A stretch of 64,000 bases of DNA from Clostridium estertheticum (GTDB taxonomy: Bacteria; Bacillota; Clostridia; Clostridiales; Clostridiaceae): contig NZ_JAAMNH020000001.1 of assembly GCF_011065935.2 (NCBI RefSeq), positions 4,733,001 through 4,797,000 of the forward strand, given 5' to 3'. Below are positions 1 through 9,600 of the stretch, piece after piece (position 1 is the stretch's first letter; every line of letters starts with the position of its first letter). The notes under the pieces are model-generated. The model was not told where the DNA came from, did not search any database, and worked only from the letters and a program-made list of their open reading frames with translations. The position numbers and the translations under genes are program-made.

Positions 1-1
1 G

Positions 2-535
2 GGGTGCTATGGTAGTATAGCCATTTGCATTCCATTTTTATCCAGAGTAACAAATAAATCAAAAATCACAAAGCATTGCATTATTGCAATATTAATTGTA
101 ATACAAATGGAGATTGTGGCAAATATCGGTATTTTAAGCACCTTTGGAATAGCTAGAGTCCTTAGCATTAACTATCCCAAGCTCATACAAACTCAGTTAG
201 TTGCTTATTTCAGTTTTTTAGAGGGTGGGGAGTTTTTTGTAATGCTTCAAATGGTAGGTGGGTGGTTTATTAAATATGTATTAACTTTAAATGCTATACT
301 AATTCTATTAAAAAAACTTTCTTTCTTTAATAAATACTGGATATACATTATTACCTTATTTGTATTCATAATTTCCTATTTCATATCCGCTAAAGTAATA
401 TTACTATATAAGTTTTTAAATATTTACGTCTATTTGTCTGTAGTGTGCTTCATATTAATACCAACAATAATTTTCAGTGTATTTTATATTAAAACTATAA
501 AAAACAATAGAAATAACTACGCAACTAAAAAATAA
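2..535 (+). CDS. Spore germination permease, GerAB/GerKB type (3' part only)
   Basis: This is the C-terminal part of an integral membrane protein; the frame is open to the left window edge, so the true start lies outside. It has at least four hydrophobic segments and a short basic tail. The content and spacing resemble the GerAB/GerKB permease subunit of nutrient germinant receptors, an APC-superfamily relative in the spore inner membrane. A rho-independent terminator directly follows the stop codon, so this is the last gene of its operon. The family call rests on general resemblance of the tail, because the conserved N-terminal half is missing here. Confidence 0.6.
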   Translation, partial: GCYGSIAICIPFLSRVTNKSKITKHCIIAILIVIQMEIVANIGILSTFGIARVLSINYPKLIQTQLVAYFSFLEGGEFFVMLQMVGGWFIKYVLTLNAILILLKKLSFFNKYWIYIITLFVFIISYFISAKVILLYKFLNIYVYLSVVCFILIPTIIFSVFYIKTIKNNRNNYATKK

Positions 536-557
536 AAAAAGCCCTAGGGCTTTTTTT
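534..557. terminator. Bidirectional intrinsic terminator
   Basis: A perfect palindrome has a GCCCTAGGGC core flanked by seven A on the left and seven T on the right. It overlaps the stop codon of the germination gene and also lies 15 bp after the convergent ECF gene, so it can serve both. Confidence 0.85.
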
Positions 558-571
558 CATAAATAACTATC

Positions 572-1120
572 TTATCTATTAATTTTTGTTTTTAAAGCTG
601 TTATTAAAGGTAGTGCTAAAACAATACCGCCTACTACTTGAAGAATGTTAGTTGGTATATCCTTTAGTGAAACAATTAATGCTTTACTAAGGGCAAATTC
701 TTTAGAAATAAATGTTAGTATAATTGCTCCACCTAGATAATATGCCGCAATCATCCAAATCCCTGCTACAACAAAAGCAAAAACATTATTTTTAAAATTA
801 TCCCCATTATAATTCTTTCTATAAGCAATGGTCCCGGCAATATAGCCCATTACACCTTTAATAACAAAAGTAAATGGTGCCCACATGGTATACCCTGTCA
901 TTAAATCAAATAAACACATACCTACAGCAGATGATATTGCTGATTTTTTTCTTCCAAATAATATAGCTGATAAAAAGATCATACTATCTCCGAAATGAAG
1001 TACTCCCATAAAAGTTGGAAAGTGTATAACTGAAGTAGCTATAAATGTAATAGCGGCCATTAAACTAATTTGTACAATATCAATGGTTTTAATTGATGAT
1101 ACTCTATTTTCCATATTCAT
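572..1120 (-). CDS. ECF transporter S component
   Basis: This is a 182-residue membrane protein with about five to six hydrophobic helices, the size and pattern of substrate-binding S components of energy-coupling factor vitamin transporters. After a short N-terminal tail the first helix carries the small-residue-rich stretch typical of the ECF S family, and the sequence GRKKSAISSAVG lies in a cytoplasmic loop. It would pair with a shared EcfA/A'/T module encoded elsewhere. The start is an ATG preceded by AGGGGG. I see no riboswitch upstream, so the substrate (thiamine precursor, queuosine precursor or other) cannot be assigned. Confidence 0.75.
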   Translation of the reverse strand: MNMENRVSSIKTIDIVQISLMAAITFIATSVIHFPTFMGVLHFGDSMIFLSAILFGRKKSAISSAVGMCLFDLMTGYTMWAPFTFVIKGVMGYIAGTIAYRKNYNGDNFKNNVFAFVVAGIWMIAAYYLGGAIILTFISKEFALSKALIVSLKDIPTNILQVVGGIVLALPLITALKTKINR

Positions 1121-1302
1121 CCCCCTGTGATTTAATCTTAATGCAATTTAGTCTTTAATATAATCTAAACCGCTCTTCTACTATTATTATATACAATAAT
1201 AATTATTTTTCAAATGTATGCATACACTTTTAAGATGTTTACCATATTTTTTCTGCATATACATTACTAAAGTAATACATACTATATCTAGTATTCATAC
1301 AT

Positions 1303-1338
1303 AATTCACTGTAGTGGCTAAATACAATGTAGTGAATT
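1303..1338. promoter_or_regulatory. Inverted repeat AATTCACT/AGTGAATT upstream of small membrane gene
   Basis: AATTCACT at 1303..1310 is mirrored by AGTGAATT at 1331..1338. The arms are 20 bp apart and end 57 bp before the start of the following gene. It could be an operator or a leader hairpin; there is no other support. Confidence 0.25.
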
Positions 1339-1394
1339 ATTGTACTCTAGTTGATTTTTATTACACTTTTATTTTGATAAATGGAGGTACATGT

Positions 1395-1550
1395 ATGCCT
1401 TTTTTACGTTGGTTAGGTGGATTTGTAGTATTATTCGGGTTAATGGGAGTACTTTTCATCATAGGTGGGAATTTAATTAATATCCTACTACTAATTGCTA
1501 CAATTGTATTTATAATTGATGCTCTATCTAGCAGAAAAAAAACCATATAA
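1395..1550 (+). CDS. lmo0937-type small membrane protein
   Basis: This 51-residue protein begins MPFLRWLGG. Two hydrophobic stretches are separated by a glycine-rich turn (about residues 23-26), and a basic tail SSRKK closes it. That architecture matches the small lmo0937-family membrane proteins of Firmicutes, whose function is unknown. The frame stays open upstream to 1314, but the start at 1395 is chosen because TGGAGG lies at the right distance before it and homologs are about 50 residues. A terminator follows directly. Confidence 0.7.
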   Translation: MPFLRWLGGFVVLFGLMGVLFIIGGNLINILLLIATIVFIIDALSSRKKTI

Positions 1551-1560
1551 AAAATAAAGG

Positions 1561-1596
1561 AAAAAAACTCTTGAAATTATTTCAAGAGTTTTTTTC
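1561..1596. terminator. Bidirectional intrinsic terminator
   Basis: ACTCTTGAAA pairs with TTTCAAGAGT across a 4-base loop, with A7 on the left and T7 on the right. It lies between the convergent small membrane gene and prfC. Confidence 0.9.
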
Positions 1597-1605
1597 TTTT
1601 ATTTT

Positions 1606-3201
1606 TTAGTCGTTATTTTTGCTAACATCCGATAAAATCAAGCCTTTATTATGCTCTATTGCCCAACTAATGGACCAATCACTTTGAAACAGTAGTAGGT
1701 CTCTATCCTTAAAGTCTTTAACTATTCTAGTATCACTAGTCAAATTAAGCTCTTCTTTATCTAAAGAACTATTTTCAATCCATCTTATATATTTAAATGC
1801 TAATCTATCCATCTTAATATCTACATTATATTCATTTTTAAGTCTGAATTCTAATACTTCAAACTGAAGCACTCCTACAACCCCAACTATGATTTGTTCA
1901 ATCCCTATATGAAGTTGCTTAAATACTTGGATTGCACCTTCTTCAGCTATTTGTGTTACACCCTTTATAAATTGCTTTCTCTTCATGGTGTCAACAGTTC
2001 TAACGGCTGCAAAATGTTCTGGTGCAAAAGTTGGTATTCCTTCGAACTTAAATTTATTTGATGACGCGCATATGGTATCACCTATGCTAAATATACCTGG
2101 ATCAAAAACTCCAATAATATCTCCTGCATAAGCCGCCTCAACTATTTCTCTCTCTTGTGCTAAAAATTGTTGAGGTTGCGCTAATTTTATTTTATTACCA
2201 CCTTGTACATGATAAACATCCATACCTTTTTCAAACTGACCAGAACAAATCCTCATAAAAGCCATTCTATCCCTGTGAGCTTTATTCATATTAGCTTGAA
2301 TTTTAAATACAAAGGCAGAAAAATCTTTACTGAAAACATCAATTTTACCTATGTTTGAATTTCTTGGTAATGGTGGTGAAGTTAATCGTAAAAAGTTATC
2401 TAAAAAGGGTTCAACCCCAAAATTAGTTGAAGCACTTCCAAAAAATACCGGTGTAAGCTCCCCAGTAGCTACTTTTGCTAAATCAAAATCATCACCTGCT
2501 ACATCTAAAAGCTCCATATCTTCCATAAGCTTTTCATATAGTACATCTCCAATAAGTTCAATTGCCTTTTCATCATCAACTTTAATTTTCGTCTCTTTAG
2601 CTTCTATTTGGCCATGCTTTCCATCATCAAAAACAATGATTTCCTTTGTACGTCTATCGTAAACACCTTTAAAATCCACCCCACAACCTATAGGCCAATT
2701 CATTGGGTAAGATTTGATTCCAAATTCATTTTCTATCTCATCCATAAGTTCAAATATATCTCTAGTCTCTCTATCCATCTTGTTAATAAAGGTAAAAATA
2801 GGTATTTCTCTAATACTACATACATGGAATAGCTTTCTTGTTTGTTCCTCTACCCCTTTTGCACCATCAATAATCATTACTGCACTATCTGCAGCCATAA
2901 GGGTTCTATAAGTATCCTCACTAAAGTCTTGATGACCTGGTGTATCAAGTATATTTATACAAAAATCATTATAATTAAATTGCATAACTGATGATGTAAC
3001 AGAAATACCTCTTTGTTTTTCTATTTCCATCCAATCAGAAACCGCATGCTTAGAAGCTTTTCTGGCTTTAACTGAACCTGCAAGCCTTATTGCTCCTCCA
3101 TATAATAATAACTTTTCTGTCAATGTAGTTTTACCCGCATCGGGGTGTGATATTATAGCAAATGTTCTTCTCTTTTGAATCTCTTTTATGTAATCCAGCA
3201 A
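1606..3201 (-). CDS. prfC: Peptide chain release factor 3 (RF3 GTPase)
   Basis: This 531-residue translational GTPase recycles RF1/RF2 from the terminated ribosome. The G1 loop HPDAGKTT is at residues 19-26, G3 DTPGHQDF at about 87-94 and G4 NKMD at about 141. The length equals the family norm. The start is TTG at 3201, preceded by AAGGAG, and it gives the usual N-terminus shortly before the P-loop. It is a monocistronic unit ended by the shared terminator on its 3' side. Nothing is unusual apart from the TTG start. Confidence 0.95.
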   Translation of the reverse strand: MLDYIKEIQKRRTFAIISHPDAGKTTLTEKLLLYGGAIRLAGSVKARKASKHAVSDWMEIEKQRGISVTSSVMQFNYNDFCINILDTPGHQDFSEDTYRTLMAADSAVMIIDGAKGVEEQTRKLFHVCSIREIPIFTFINKMDRETRDIFELMDEIENEFGIKSYPMNWPIGCGVDFKGVYDRRTKEIIVFDDGKHGQIEAKETKIKVDDEKAIELIGDVLYEKLMEDMELLDVAGDDFDLAKVATGELTPVFFGSASTNFGVEPFLDNFLRLTSPPLPRNSNIGKIDVFSKDFSAFVFKIQANMNKAHRDRMAFMRICSGQFEKGMDVYHVQGGNKIKLAQPQQFLAQEREIVEAAYAGDIIGVFDPGIFSIGDTICASSNKFKFEGIPTFAPEHFAAVRTVDTMKRKQFIKGVTQIAEEGAIQVFKQLHIGIEQIIVGVVGVLQFEVLEFRLKNEYNVDIKMDRLAFKYIRWIENSSLDKEELNLTSDTRIVKDFKDRDLLLFQSDWSISWAIEHNKGLILSDVSKNND

Positions 3202-3401
3202 GGTTATCGAACTCCTTCTTTAAGTATTTTAATATATACTATAAATATATATTCCTACAACCACTCTATGTACAATAAGTGATTCTAAAATTTTTCATTT
3301 CTAAATTCTCTACCTATTGATTTTAGCTTTTATGAACATTTCTGTCAACTAAGCTTGTACTTTATAAATAAAAAAACAACAGACTTTAAGGTTAAACCAG
3401 T

Positions 3402-3524
3402 AGTAAGTATAAAATTTCTCCTACGTGCCTTGCAAAAGAGCTTAAAACCGGAAATTCCATTAAGAAATTCAATGGTTTCTACGCTTCTTATTGCAAGTCA
3501 CTTCGGAGAAATTTCATACTTACT
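3402..3524. repeat. Structured intergenic repeat, family 1, copy A (terminal arms only)
   Basis: A 123-bp imperfect palindrome. The left arm AAGTATAAAATTTCTCC..CTTGCAA is mirrored by TTGCAAG..GGAGAAATTTCATACTT. The same arm sequences bound the larger copies at 4101..4345 and 20131..20388. It lies in the 1.1-kb space between prfC and trpS. The rest of that space (3525-3924) holds a low-complexity TTA/TTATTA run near 3575-3600 and a 50-bp stretch near 3768-3820 that recurs at about 34929-34980. I see no gene in it. Confidence 0.7.
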
Positions 3525-3924
3525 GTTCAACTACTGTTTTAAACAGCTATCTGGGTATTACTCTGAGGTAAAAAAAAATTTATTATTATTATTATTATGT
3601 GCCCTGTCGGACTTACGAGAATTTTATATTAGAGAATTATTGCAAGTTATTACGTAGAAAGTTCATACAGTTATGAATATTTATCTTCAAAGCAGTGATA
3701 GGTTAAATTCGCAGCCTGACGGCTAAAAGATTTTTGGCTTTAGGGTCAAAAAAATTCAAAGTGAATACATAAATTATAATCACAAAGGCGATAGCATGTG
3801 GGAGTTTGATAGATAGTATATAATGAGTTTTACAGACTCTTAGTTTACTACATTACAAAGTTACCTAAGCAGCCTTATAAACATCCCAATGACTGTTTAT
3901 AACATTAGCTAAATAATAAGTATG

Positions 3925-4100
3925 CAATTTTTCCGAAGAAAATTGCAATAAGAAACGATAAACCTATTAAATTCGATTTTGAAATTCTTCTTTTGCTTAT
4001 ATTAAATCCTCGTAATACCTCCAGGCCTCATAACAATTAATAATTGTTATGTCCCCCCAGAGAATACCCGAAGAGCTATTTAAAACAGTAGATTAATACT
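3925..4100. repeat. Structured intergenic repeat, family 1, copy B1
   Basis: This module contains the family arm TTTGAAATTCTTCTTTTGC followed by a variable stretch, then the small palindrome ATAACAATTAATAATTGTTAT (positions about 4030-4050) and a run CCCCCCAGAGA. The same order recurs at about 20014-20120 directly before copy C2, so two loci share the composite order B1-B2 and C1-C2. Confidence 0.6.
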
Positions 4101-4345
4101 AAGTATGGAATTTTCCGGAGTAACTTGCAATAAGAAGCGAAAAAACAATTGAAATTCAATTTAGAAATTCTTCTTTTGCGAATATAAAATTCTCGTAAGC
4201 CTGCCAGGACGGCAGGCTAGCGAACCCGAGCCAGGACGGCGAGTGTGAGCGCTAGAGAATTTTATATTCGCAAAAGATTAGAATTTCTTAATTGAATTTC
4301 TTGTTTAGAGCTCGTTTGCAAGTCACGAAGGAATTTTCAGACTAT
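4101..4345. repeat. Structured intergenic repeat, family 1, copy B2
   Basis: A near-complete stem of about 44 bp (4151..4194 with 4255..4300) closes a GC-rich loop of 60 bases that contains GCCTGCCAGGACGGCAGGC and GAGTGTGAGCGCTAGAG. Outer arms beginning AAGTATGGAATTTTCC and ending GGAATTTTCAGACTAT act as imperfect terminal inverted repeats. It ends immediately before the trpS stop codon. The loop is far richer in G+C than its surroundings. It could act in 3'-end formation or be a MITE-like element. Confidence 0.75.
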
Positions 4346-4346
4346 A

Positions 4347-5345
4347 TTATCTCGGTATAAATCCTATTTTCTTTTGCATTTTTCTTAGTGTCTTATTTGC
4401 AACATAGTTAGCCTTTTCAGAACCTTTTTTATAAATCCCCTCTAAATAAGTTTTGTTACCTAGATATTCCACAATCTTCTTTTGTATAGGTTCAAGCTCC
4501 CCAACTATTGCTTCTGCTACATCACTTTTAAATTGAGCATAACCTAGTCCTTCATATTTTTCTTCAATTTCTTCAGTAGACATACCTGTTATAGTAGTTA
4601 GTATAGTCATTAAGTTCTTAACACCTAATTGCTCATCATTATACACAACTACCCCTAAACTATCTGTAACTGCCCTATTTACTTTCTTTCTTATAACTTC
4701 TGGTGGATCCATTATTAAAATGTAACCATTAACATTTTCTTCTGATTTAGACATTTTTTTAGTTGGATCTTGCAGATCCATTATCTTAGCCCCTGCCTTA
4801 GGTATATAAGGTTCAGGTATTACAAAGGTGTCGCTATACGTTCTATTGAATCTTTCTCCTATATCTCTAGCAATTTCAAGATGTTGAAGTTGATCTTTTC
4901 CTACAGGCACTAAATCTGTTTGATACAATAAAATATCTGCTGCCATAAGCACTGGATAGTTAAATAAACCTGCACTTATACTTTCTCCGCTATTTTTAGA
5001 TTTATCTTTATATTGAGTCATTCTGCTTAATTCTCCCATGTAAGTGGAACAAGTTAAAAGCCAACTAGCTTCACAATGTGCGGGAACATGTGATTGAATA
5101 AATAGAGTGTTTTTCTCAGGATCAATACCTGAAGCTATATAGATAGCTAATATTTCTAAGGTTCTTTTTCTTAAATCCTTTGGTTCTTGTTTCACTGTAA
5201 TGGCATGCAAATCAACCACACAAAAATAGCATTCATATTCTTCTTGTAATTTGACCCAATTTTTTATAGCTCCTAAATAATTTCCCAGGGTTAAGTCACC
5301 AGAAGGTTTAATTCCACTAAATATTACTTTTTTATTGTCTTCCAA
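4347..5345 (-). CDS. trpS: Tryptophanyl-tRNA synthetase
   Basis: This class I aminoacyl-tRNA synthetase of about 332 residues charges tRNA-Trp. The N-terminal nucleotide-binding segment SGIKPSGDLTLGNYLG contains the HIGH-equivalent TLGN, and the second signature KMSKS lies about 60% along. The length is usual. I chose the TTG at 5345, nine bases after AGGAG; the ATG at 5354 directly abuts that Shine-Dalgarno site and would leave no spacing. Expression is controlled by the T-box leader upstream. The stop codon abuts the structured repeat at 4101..4345. Confidence 0.95.
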   Translation of the reverse strand: MEDNKKVIFSGIKPSGDLTLGNYLGAIKNWVKLQEEYECYFCVVDLHAITVKQEPKDLRKRTLEILAIYIASGIDPEKNTLFIQSHVPAHCEASWLLTCSTYMGELSRMTQYKDKSKNSGESISAGLFNYPVLMAADILLYQTDLVPVGKDQLQHLEIARDIGERFNRTYSDTFVIPEPYIPKAGAKIMDLQDPTKKMSKSEENVNGYILIMDPPEVIRKKVNRAVTDSLGVVVYNDEQLGVKNLMTILTTITGMSTEEIEEKYEGLGYAQFKSDVAEAIVGELEPIQKKIVEYLGNKTYLEGIYKKGSEKANYVANKTLRKMQKKIGFIPR

Positions 5346-5414
5346 AAAAATCATCTCCTATAATAAAATAAATGAATCAAAATCATATATTCAATGTATT
5401 AAAAGGTCCTGTAA

Positions 5415-5675
5415 TCTAAAAAAAGCCCTATGGATAAATCCATAGGGCGCATATACACGGTACCACCTAATACTTAGAAGCTATATTAGAGCTTCTACTC
5501 AAACAGATACACTACGATATCCTACCTTTATAACGTAAGGCTTACGTTGAGGACTACTGCAATTCATCCTAAGTCTTAGAGACCCATTCAATTTAAACAT
5601 GATTATCGTAATTCCAACATCTACGACTCTCTGAAAATCTGTTTTTAAATTTACTTACTTCTCATCAATGACTAT
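5415..5675 (-). promoter_or_regulatory. T-box leader, tryptophan specific
   Basis: On the minus strand the leader shows Stem I closing bases AGAGAGTC..GGTCTCT, a specifier TGG directly before GTCTCT, and the T-box core AGGTGGTACCG near 5458-5469 that pairs with uncharged tRNA. The competing terminator GCCCTATGG..CCATAGGGC followed by seven T lies at about 5421-5447. The specifier matches the downstream trpS, so low charged tRNA-Trp should permit read-through. Positions of the 5' end are approximate. Confidence 0.93.
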
Positions 5676-5750
5676 AACATTATAAAATTTTAAAATGTCT
5701 TTTAACTATAATATTCCTATTTACTTAAATTGTCAATAGCAATTTAAATT

Positions 5751-6125
5751 TTATGCTTTCCAAAGACCATGTAAATTACAGTATTCGCGTGCGAATAACA
5801 CTTCTTCATCTAATTTAAATTCTGCTACTGGTTTTTCACCTGGTTTTAAGTATTTTCTGTACACTTTATTTTCTGTATGTACTTCAATAAATTCAATATG
5901 ATGTTCTTCTGTCATTGGATGCTCAACTGCTCCAACTACAACTCTAATTCCACCTTCTATTTTTTCTACTACAGGAACATGTTTTTCAACTGCTGCATCC
6001 TGAGTATTTTCACCTTTAAGTGTCATAGGCTTTCCACAACAAACTAAAGTTCCACCAGAATTATGAACCACTTCAACTATATTACCACATATGTCACATT
6101 TGTAAATTTGTCTTAATTCAGTCAT
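5751..6125 (-). CDS. dfx: Desulfoferrodoxin, class I superoxide reductase
   Basis: This 124-residue two-iron protein reduces superoxide to peroxide in anaerobes. The N-terminal desulforedoxin-like centre uses C10, C13, C29 and C30. The catalytic centre ligands H49, H69, H75, C116 and H119 are all present in the canonical spacing, as are the active-site E47 and K48. The length equals that of the class I family. A GGAGG-type site precedes the ATG. It is a single gene, probably part of oxygen-stress defence; no regulator site is obvious in the AT-rich 277 bp upstream. Confidence 0.96.
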   Translation of the reverse strand: MTELRQIYKCDICGNIVEVVHNSGGTLVCCGKPMTLKGENTQDAAVEKHVPVVEKIEGGIRVVVGAVEHPMTEEHHIEFIEVHTENKVYRKYLKPGEKPVAEFKLDEEVLFAREYCNLHGLWKA

Positions 6126-6402
6126 TATTATTCCTCCTTTAAATTTAGATCACTATAACCCTAATTATAATCAGTTTAATCTATAATAATTATTTATTGA
6201 TAACTACTATAACTATATATATTCTACATTTTATTTGATTCTCCTCTATTAAATTGTGAATTTTTAGTTACTAATATATTTTAATCTAAATTACTTAATT
6301 ATATTCATTTAGAATTGCAGGTGATGATTTAACTAATATTACCTTCATTTTTTTCTCTCTTATTTGGAACACTATATTATATAAATATATAGGAAGGAAG
6401 TT

Positions 6403-6612
6403 ATGAATATGAGCAAAAAAGAAATGAAAATGTATGCACCTCACCAAAGAGATTTCTATGAAAGAGAACCATCAGATATAAGATCTTATTCTGAAAAAGA
6501 TTCTACTATGCTACCAGATCCTGTAACTGACCCTATAGTTTCTATGAATATATCTAATGTGGAATTTGACTATACCTATTACGGTGGCGAAGAACTTTTA
6601 GACGAAGATTAA
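6403..6612 (+). CDS. Small acidic hypothetical protein
   Basis: A 69-residue hydrophilic protein I do not recognise. A charged, methionine-rich start (MNMSKKEMKMY) is followed by an acidic half ending GGEELLDED. There is no signal peptide or membrane segment. AGGAAGG lies five bases before the ATG at 6403; the ATG at 6409 is possible but less well spaced. A strong terminator follows. The good ribosome site and isolated terminator argue that it is a real gene. Confidence 0.6.
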   Translation: MNMSKKEMKMYAPHQRDFYEREPSDIRSYSEKDSTMLPDPVTDPIVSMNISNVEFDYTYYGGEELLDED

Positions 6613-6635
6613 CTTTTTCTGGTACATGAAAATAT

Positions 6636-6674
6636 AAAAACGGATAACTTTTTTTAAAAGTTATCCGTTTTTTT
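6636..6674. terminator. Bidirectional intrinsic terminator
   Basis: CGGATAACTT pairs with AAGTTATCCG, with A5 before and T7 after. It serves the small plus-strand gene and overlaps the end of the convergent giant glucan synthase gene. Confidence 0.9.
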
Positions 6675-9600
6675 AAATTATAACCTCTACTTTATGCACT
6701 CCATCAATAAATGGAACCAACCCATCACTACATAAATTTCCATCAAGCCAAATACCTTTATCTCCCTGACGTTTAACCTCAATCACATATTCAAATTTAT
6801 CTTTTTTATAAACAATCTCATATTGTGACCACTCCTCTGGAACGCAAGGTTCAATTGTAAATCCTTTTCCCTCTTTTAGTTTAAAGCCTAAAATAGCTTC
6901 TATTCCAGTGGTATACATCCATCCAGAGGTTCCAGTATACCAACTCCACCCTCCGCGTCCTGTATGAGGCTCTTTTCCATAAACATCTGCAGTCATTACG
7001 TAAGGCTCAGTTTTATATCTCTCACACTGAGATAAAGTTTTTGTATGATTAATAGGGTTTATCATATTATACAACTTGGTTGCTTTATTACCACTTCCAA
7101 GTTTAGCAAAGGCAAGAATTACCCAAGTTGCAGCATGTGTATATTGACCACCATTTTCTCTAACTCCAGGTACATAGCCTTTGATATACCCTGGCTCCAA
7201 AGCAGATTTGCTAAAAGGTGGAGTTAACAGTAAGATCATTCCGCTATCCTCTTTTATTAAATACTGTTCTAAGGACTTCATAGCCACTGCTGCTCTTTCA
7301 CTATTTGCGGCTCCAGATATAACTGCCCAGGATTGAGCTAAAGAATCTATCTTACACTCTTCATTTTCAGATGAACCAAGTGCTTTGCCATCATCGAAAT
7401 ATGCTCTCCTATACCAATTACCATCCCACGCATTATCCTCTAGATTTATCCTTATATATTCTTGCATCTCCACATATCTCTTAAGTCTGCCCTCATCCTT
7501 TTTGTACCTACAAGCCTCAGAGAACTTCTCTAGTATATTATATAAGAACCAACCTAGCCATACACTTTCACCTTTTCCTTGGTTGCCTACGGTGCTCATT
7601 CCATCATTCCAATCTCCACTTCCCATTAATGGAATGTTATGCGGACCAAATTTAAGAGCTTTGTCTATCGCCTTAGTGCAATGCTCATATATACTACCTG
7701 TAAAATCTGCCTTTCCTGAAATGCTATATCTTTCATCTTCACCTTCCGCTAATGTTGTATCCATTAAATACTGGGCACTTTCCTCAAGAATATCAAAATC
7801 CCCTGTATTTTTTATATAATCCATAGTGACAAACGGCAACCACAATAAGTCATCAGAGAATCTGGTTCTTATTCCACTATCTACAACTGGATGCCACCAA
7901 TGTTGCACATCACCTTCAATAAATTGTCTTGAAGCACTAAGTAGAATTTGTTTTTTAGTCATACTGGGCTCGAGTAAGCTCACAGGTATAACATCCTGAA
8001 GCTGATCTCTAAATCCATAGGCTCCACCGGATTGATAAAATGCAGTTCTTGCCCATAGTCTACACACTATAGTTTGATACATTAGCCATCCATTAAGCAT
8101 TAAATCCATACTCTTATCTGGAGTCTTAACCTGTAGTGTATGAAGTAGTTTCTCCCAATAATCCTTCACCTTTTGTAATTCAGTGTCCACTCTTTCAAAA
8201 TCTTCGAATTCCACAATAGCTTTAGAAATACTTTCTAAATCCTCATTTTCTCCTAGAATAGCTACGAGTTCTATCTCCATATTAGGCTCTAGATGGATTT
8301 TTGACGTTACTGCTAGACATGGGTCTAAACCAGCGCCTACATTATTGGAAAGCCTCACTCTCTTTAGTGCCTGTGGCTGTTCTACGCTTCCTCCTCTACC
8401 TAGAAACTCACCTCGGTCACCAGTAAAGCTTTGGTTCTCACCGCCAACTAATTTTAAGAAAGCATTTAATTTACCAAAATTTTGACTATAAGTATTTGTA
8501 GCATATATATATTTCTTTTCTTCATTTAAATAAGTAACAATGTGCTGAGCAGTATGCTCTCTTACAACACCCATTACAATCTCTGCATAATAGGTTATAC
8601 TTAGTTCGCGAGCTATATCACTATTATTCACAAGTTTTATTTTGCACAGCTTAAGGTTATGCGACCTAGGCACAAACATTGTTACACTGCCCATAATTCC
8701 ACAAGCCTCATGCTTAAAAGTTGAATATCCAAAGCCGTGCTGGATTAAGTATTCTCCAGCATCCCTTATAGGTTTAGGTGTAATACTCCACACATTCCCC
8801 TGAATATCATCTCGCAAATATATAACTTCTGATGGTTCATCACTTATCCAATCATTGGACCAAGCAGTAATTTTATTCTCCCGACTATTACCCTGCCAAG
8901 TATAAGCTGATCCAGATTCTGACACGTGGAACCCAAAATCACCATTTGAAATTACATTTATCCAAGGTGCTGGTGTATTATTAAAATCTTTAAGTAGAAT
9001 GGTGTAATTTTCATTTTCTGTATCAAAACCTCCTAAGTCATTGAAATACTCTAATGGCTTAATATCAAACTTGTGAGGTTTAAAAGTAAACTTATTTTCT
9101 GTCTTTTTCAAAAATGGTTGTTTTTCTAATTTCTTGTTGTTATTTCTAATTTGAGATACTAACATCCCCTTGGAGGAATCTATCACTATTCTAGCTATAG
9201 CTATAAAAAGATCTATATCTTCCTCCCTTATAGTTGCGTTATTAAGTATAAAGAGTCCCCCTGGTTTATTTTCTTTATCTCTTAAGTGACTACTACCCAC
9301 CAAATTTTTAATATCAGCTTGTAACGGTTGATCATAGGAGGTCTTTTGAAGATTTATTATTACCAAATCAACTCTTAGTCCTTTAAGGCCCAAGTATTCA
9401 TGTGCATTTACAAGTTGGCGCGCTAAGTCTCTATCTTTACTCTCCCTTGCTATAAGCAACATTATAGGTAAATCTCCTGAAATACCATATCCCCAAAGAG
9501 TGGATTGACCAGTCTTTACCTTTTTTATATATTCTCCTCGTTCTTTAAAAGTAGAATTTAAAAACAAAATTTTAGAAGCCATTACTTGGTACAAATTTGC

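Noticed and set aside
3355..3657. 100-codon plus-strand frame between prfC and trpS
   Set aside because: It lies across the palindromic repeat and a TTA run, has no ribosome site and no recognisable protein pattern.
3402..4345. Repeated GCCAGGACGGC units considered as a CRISPR or tRNA-like array
   Set aside because: The units are not evenly spaced, have no unique spacers and no cas genes are present; no cloverleaf can be drawn.
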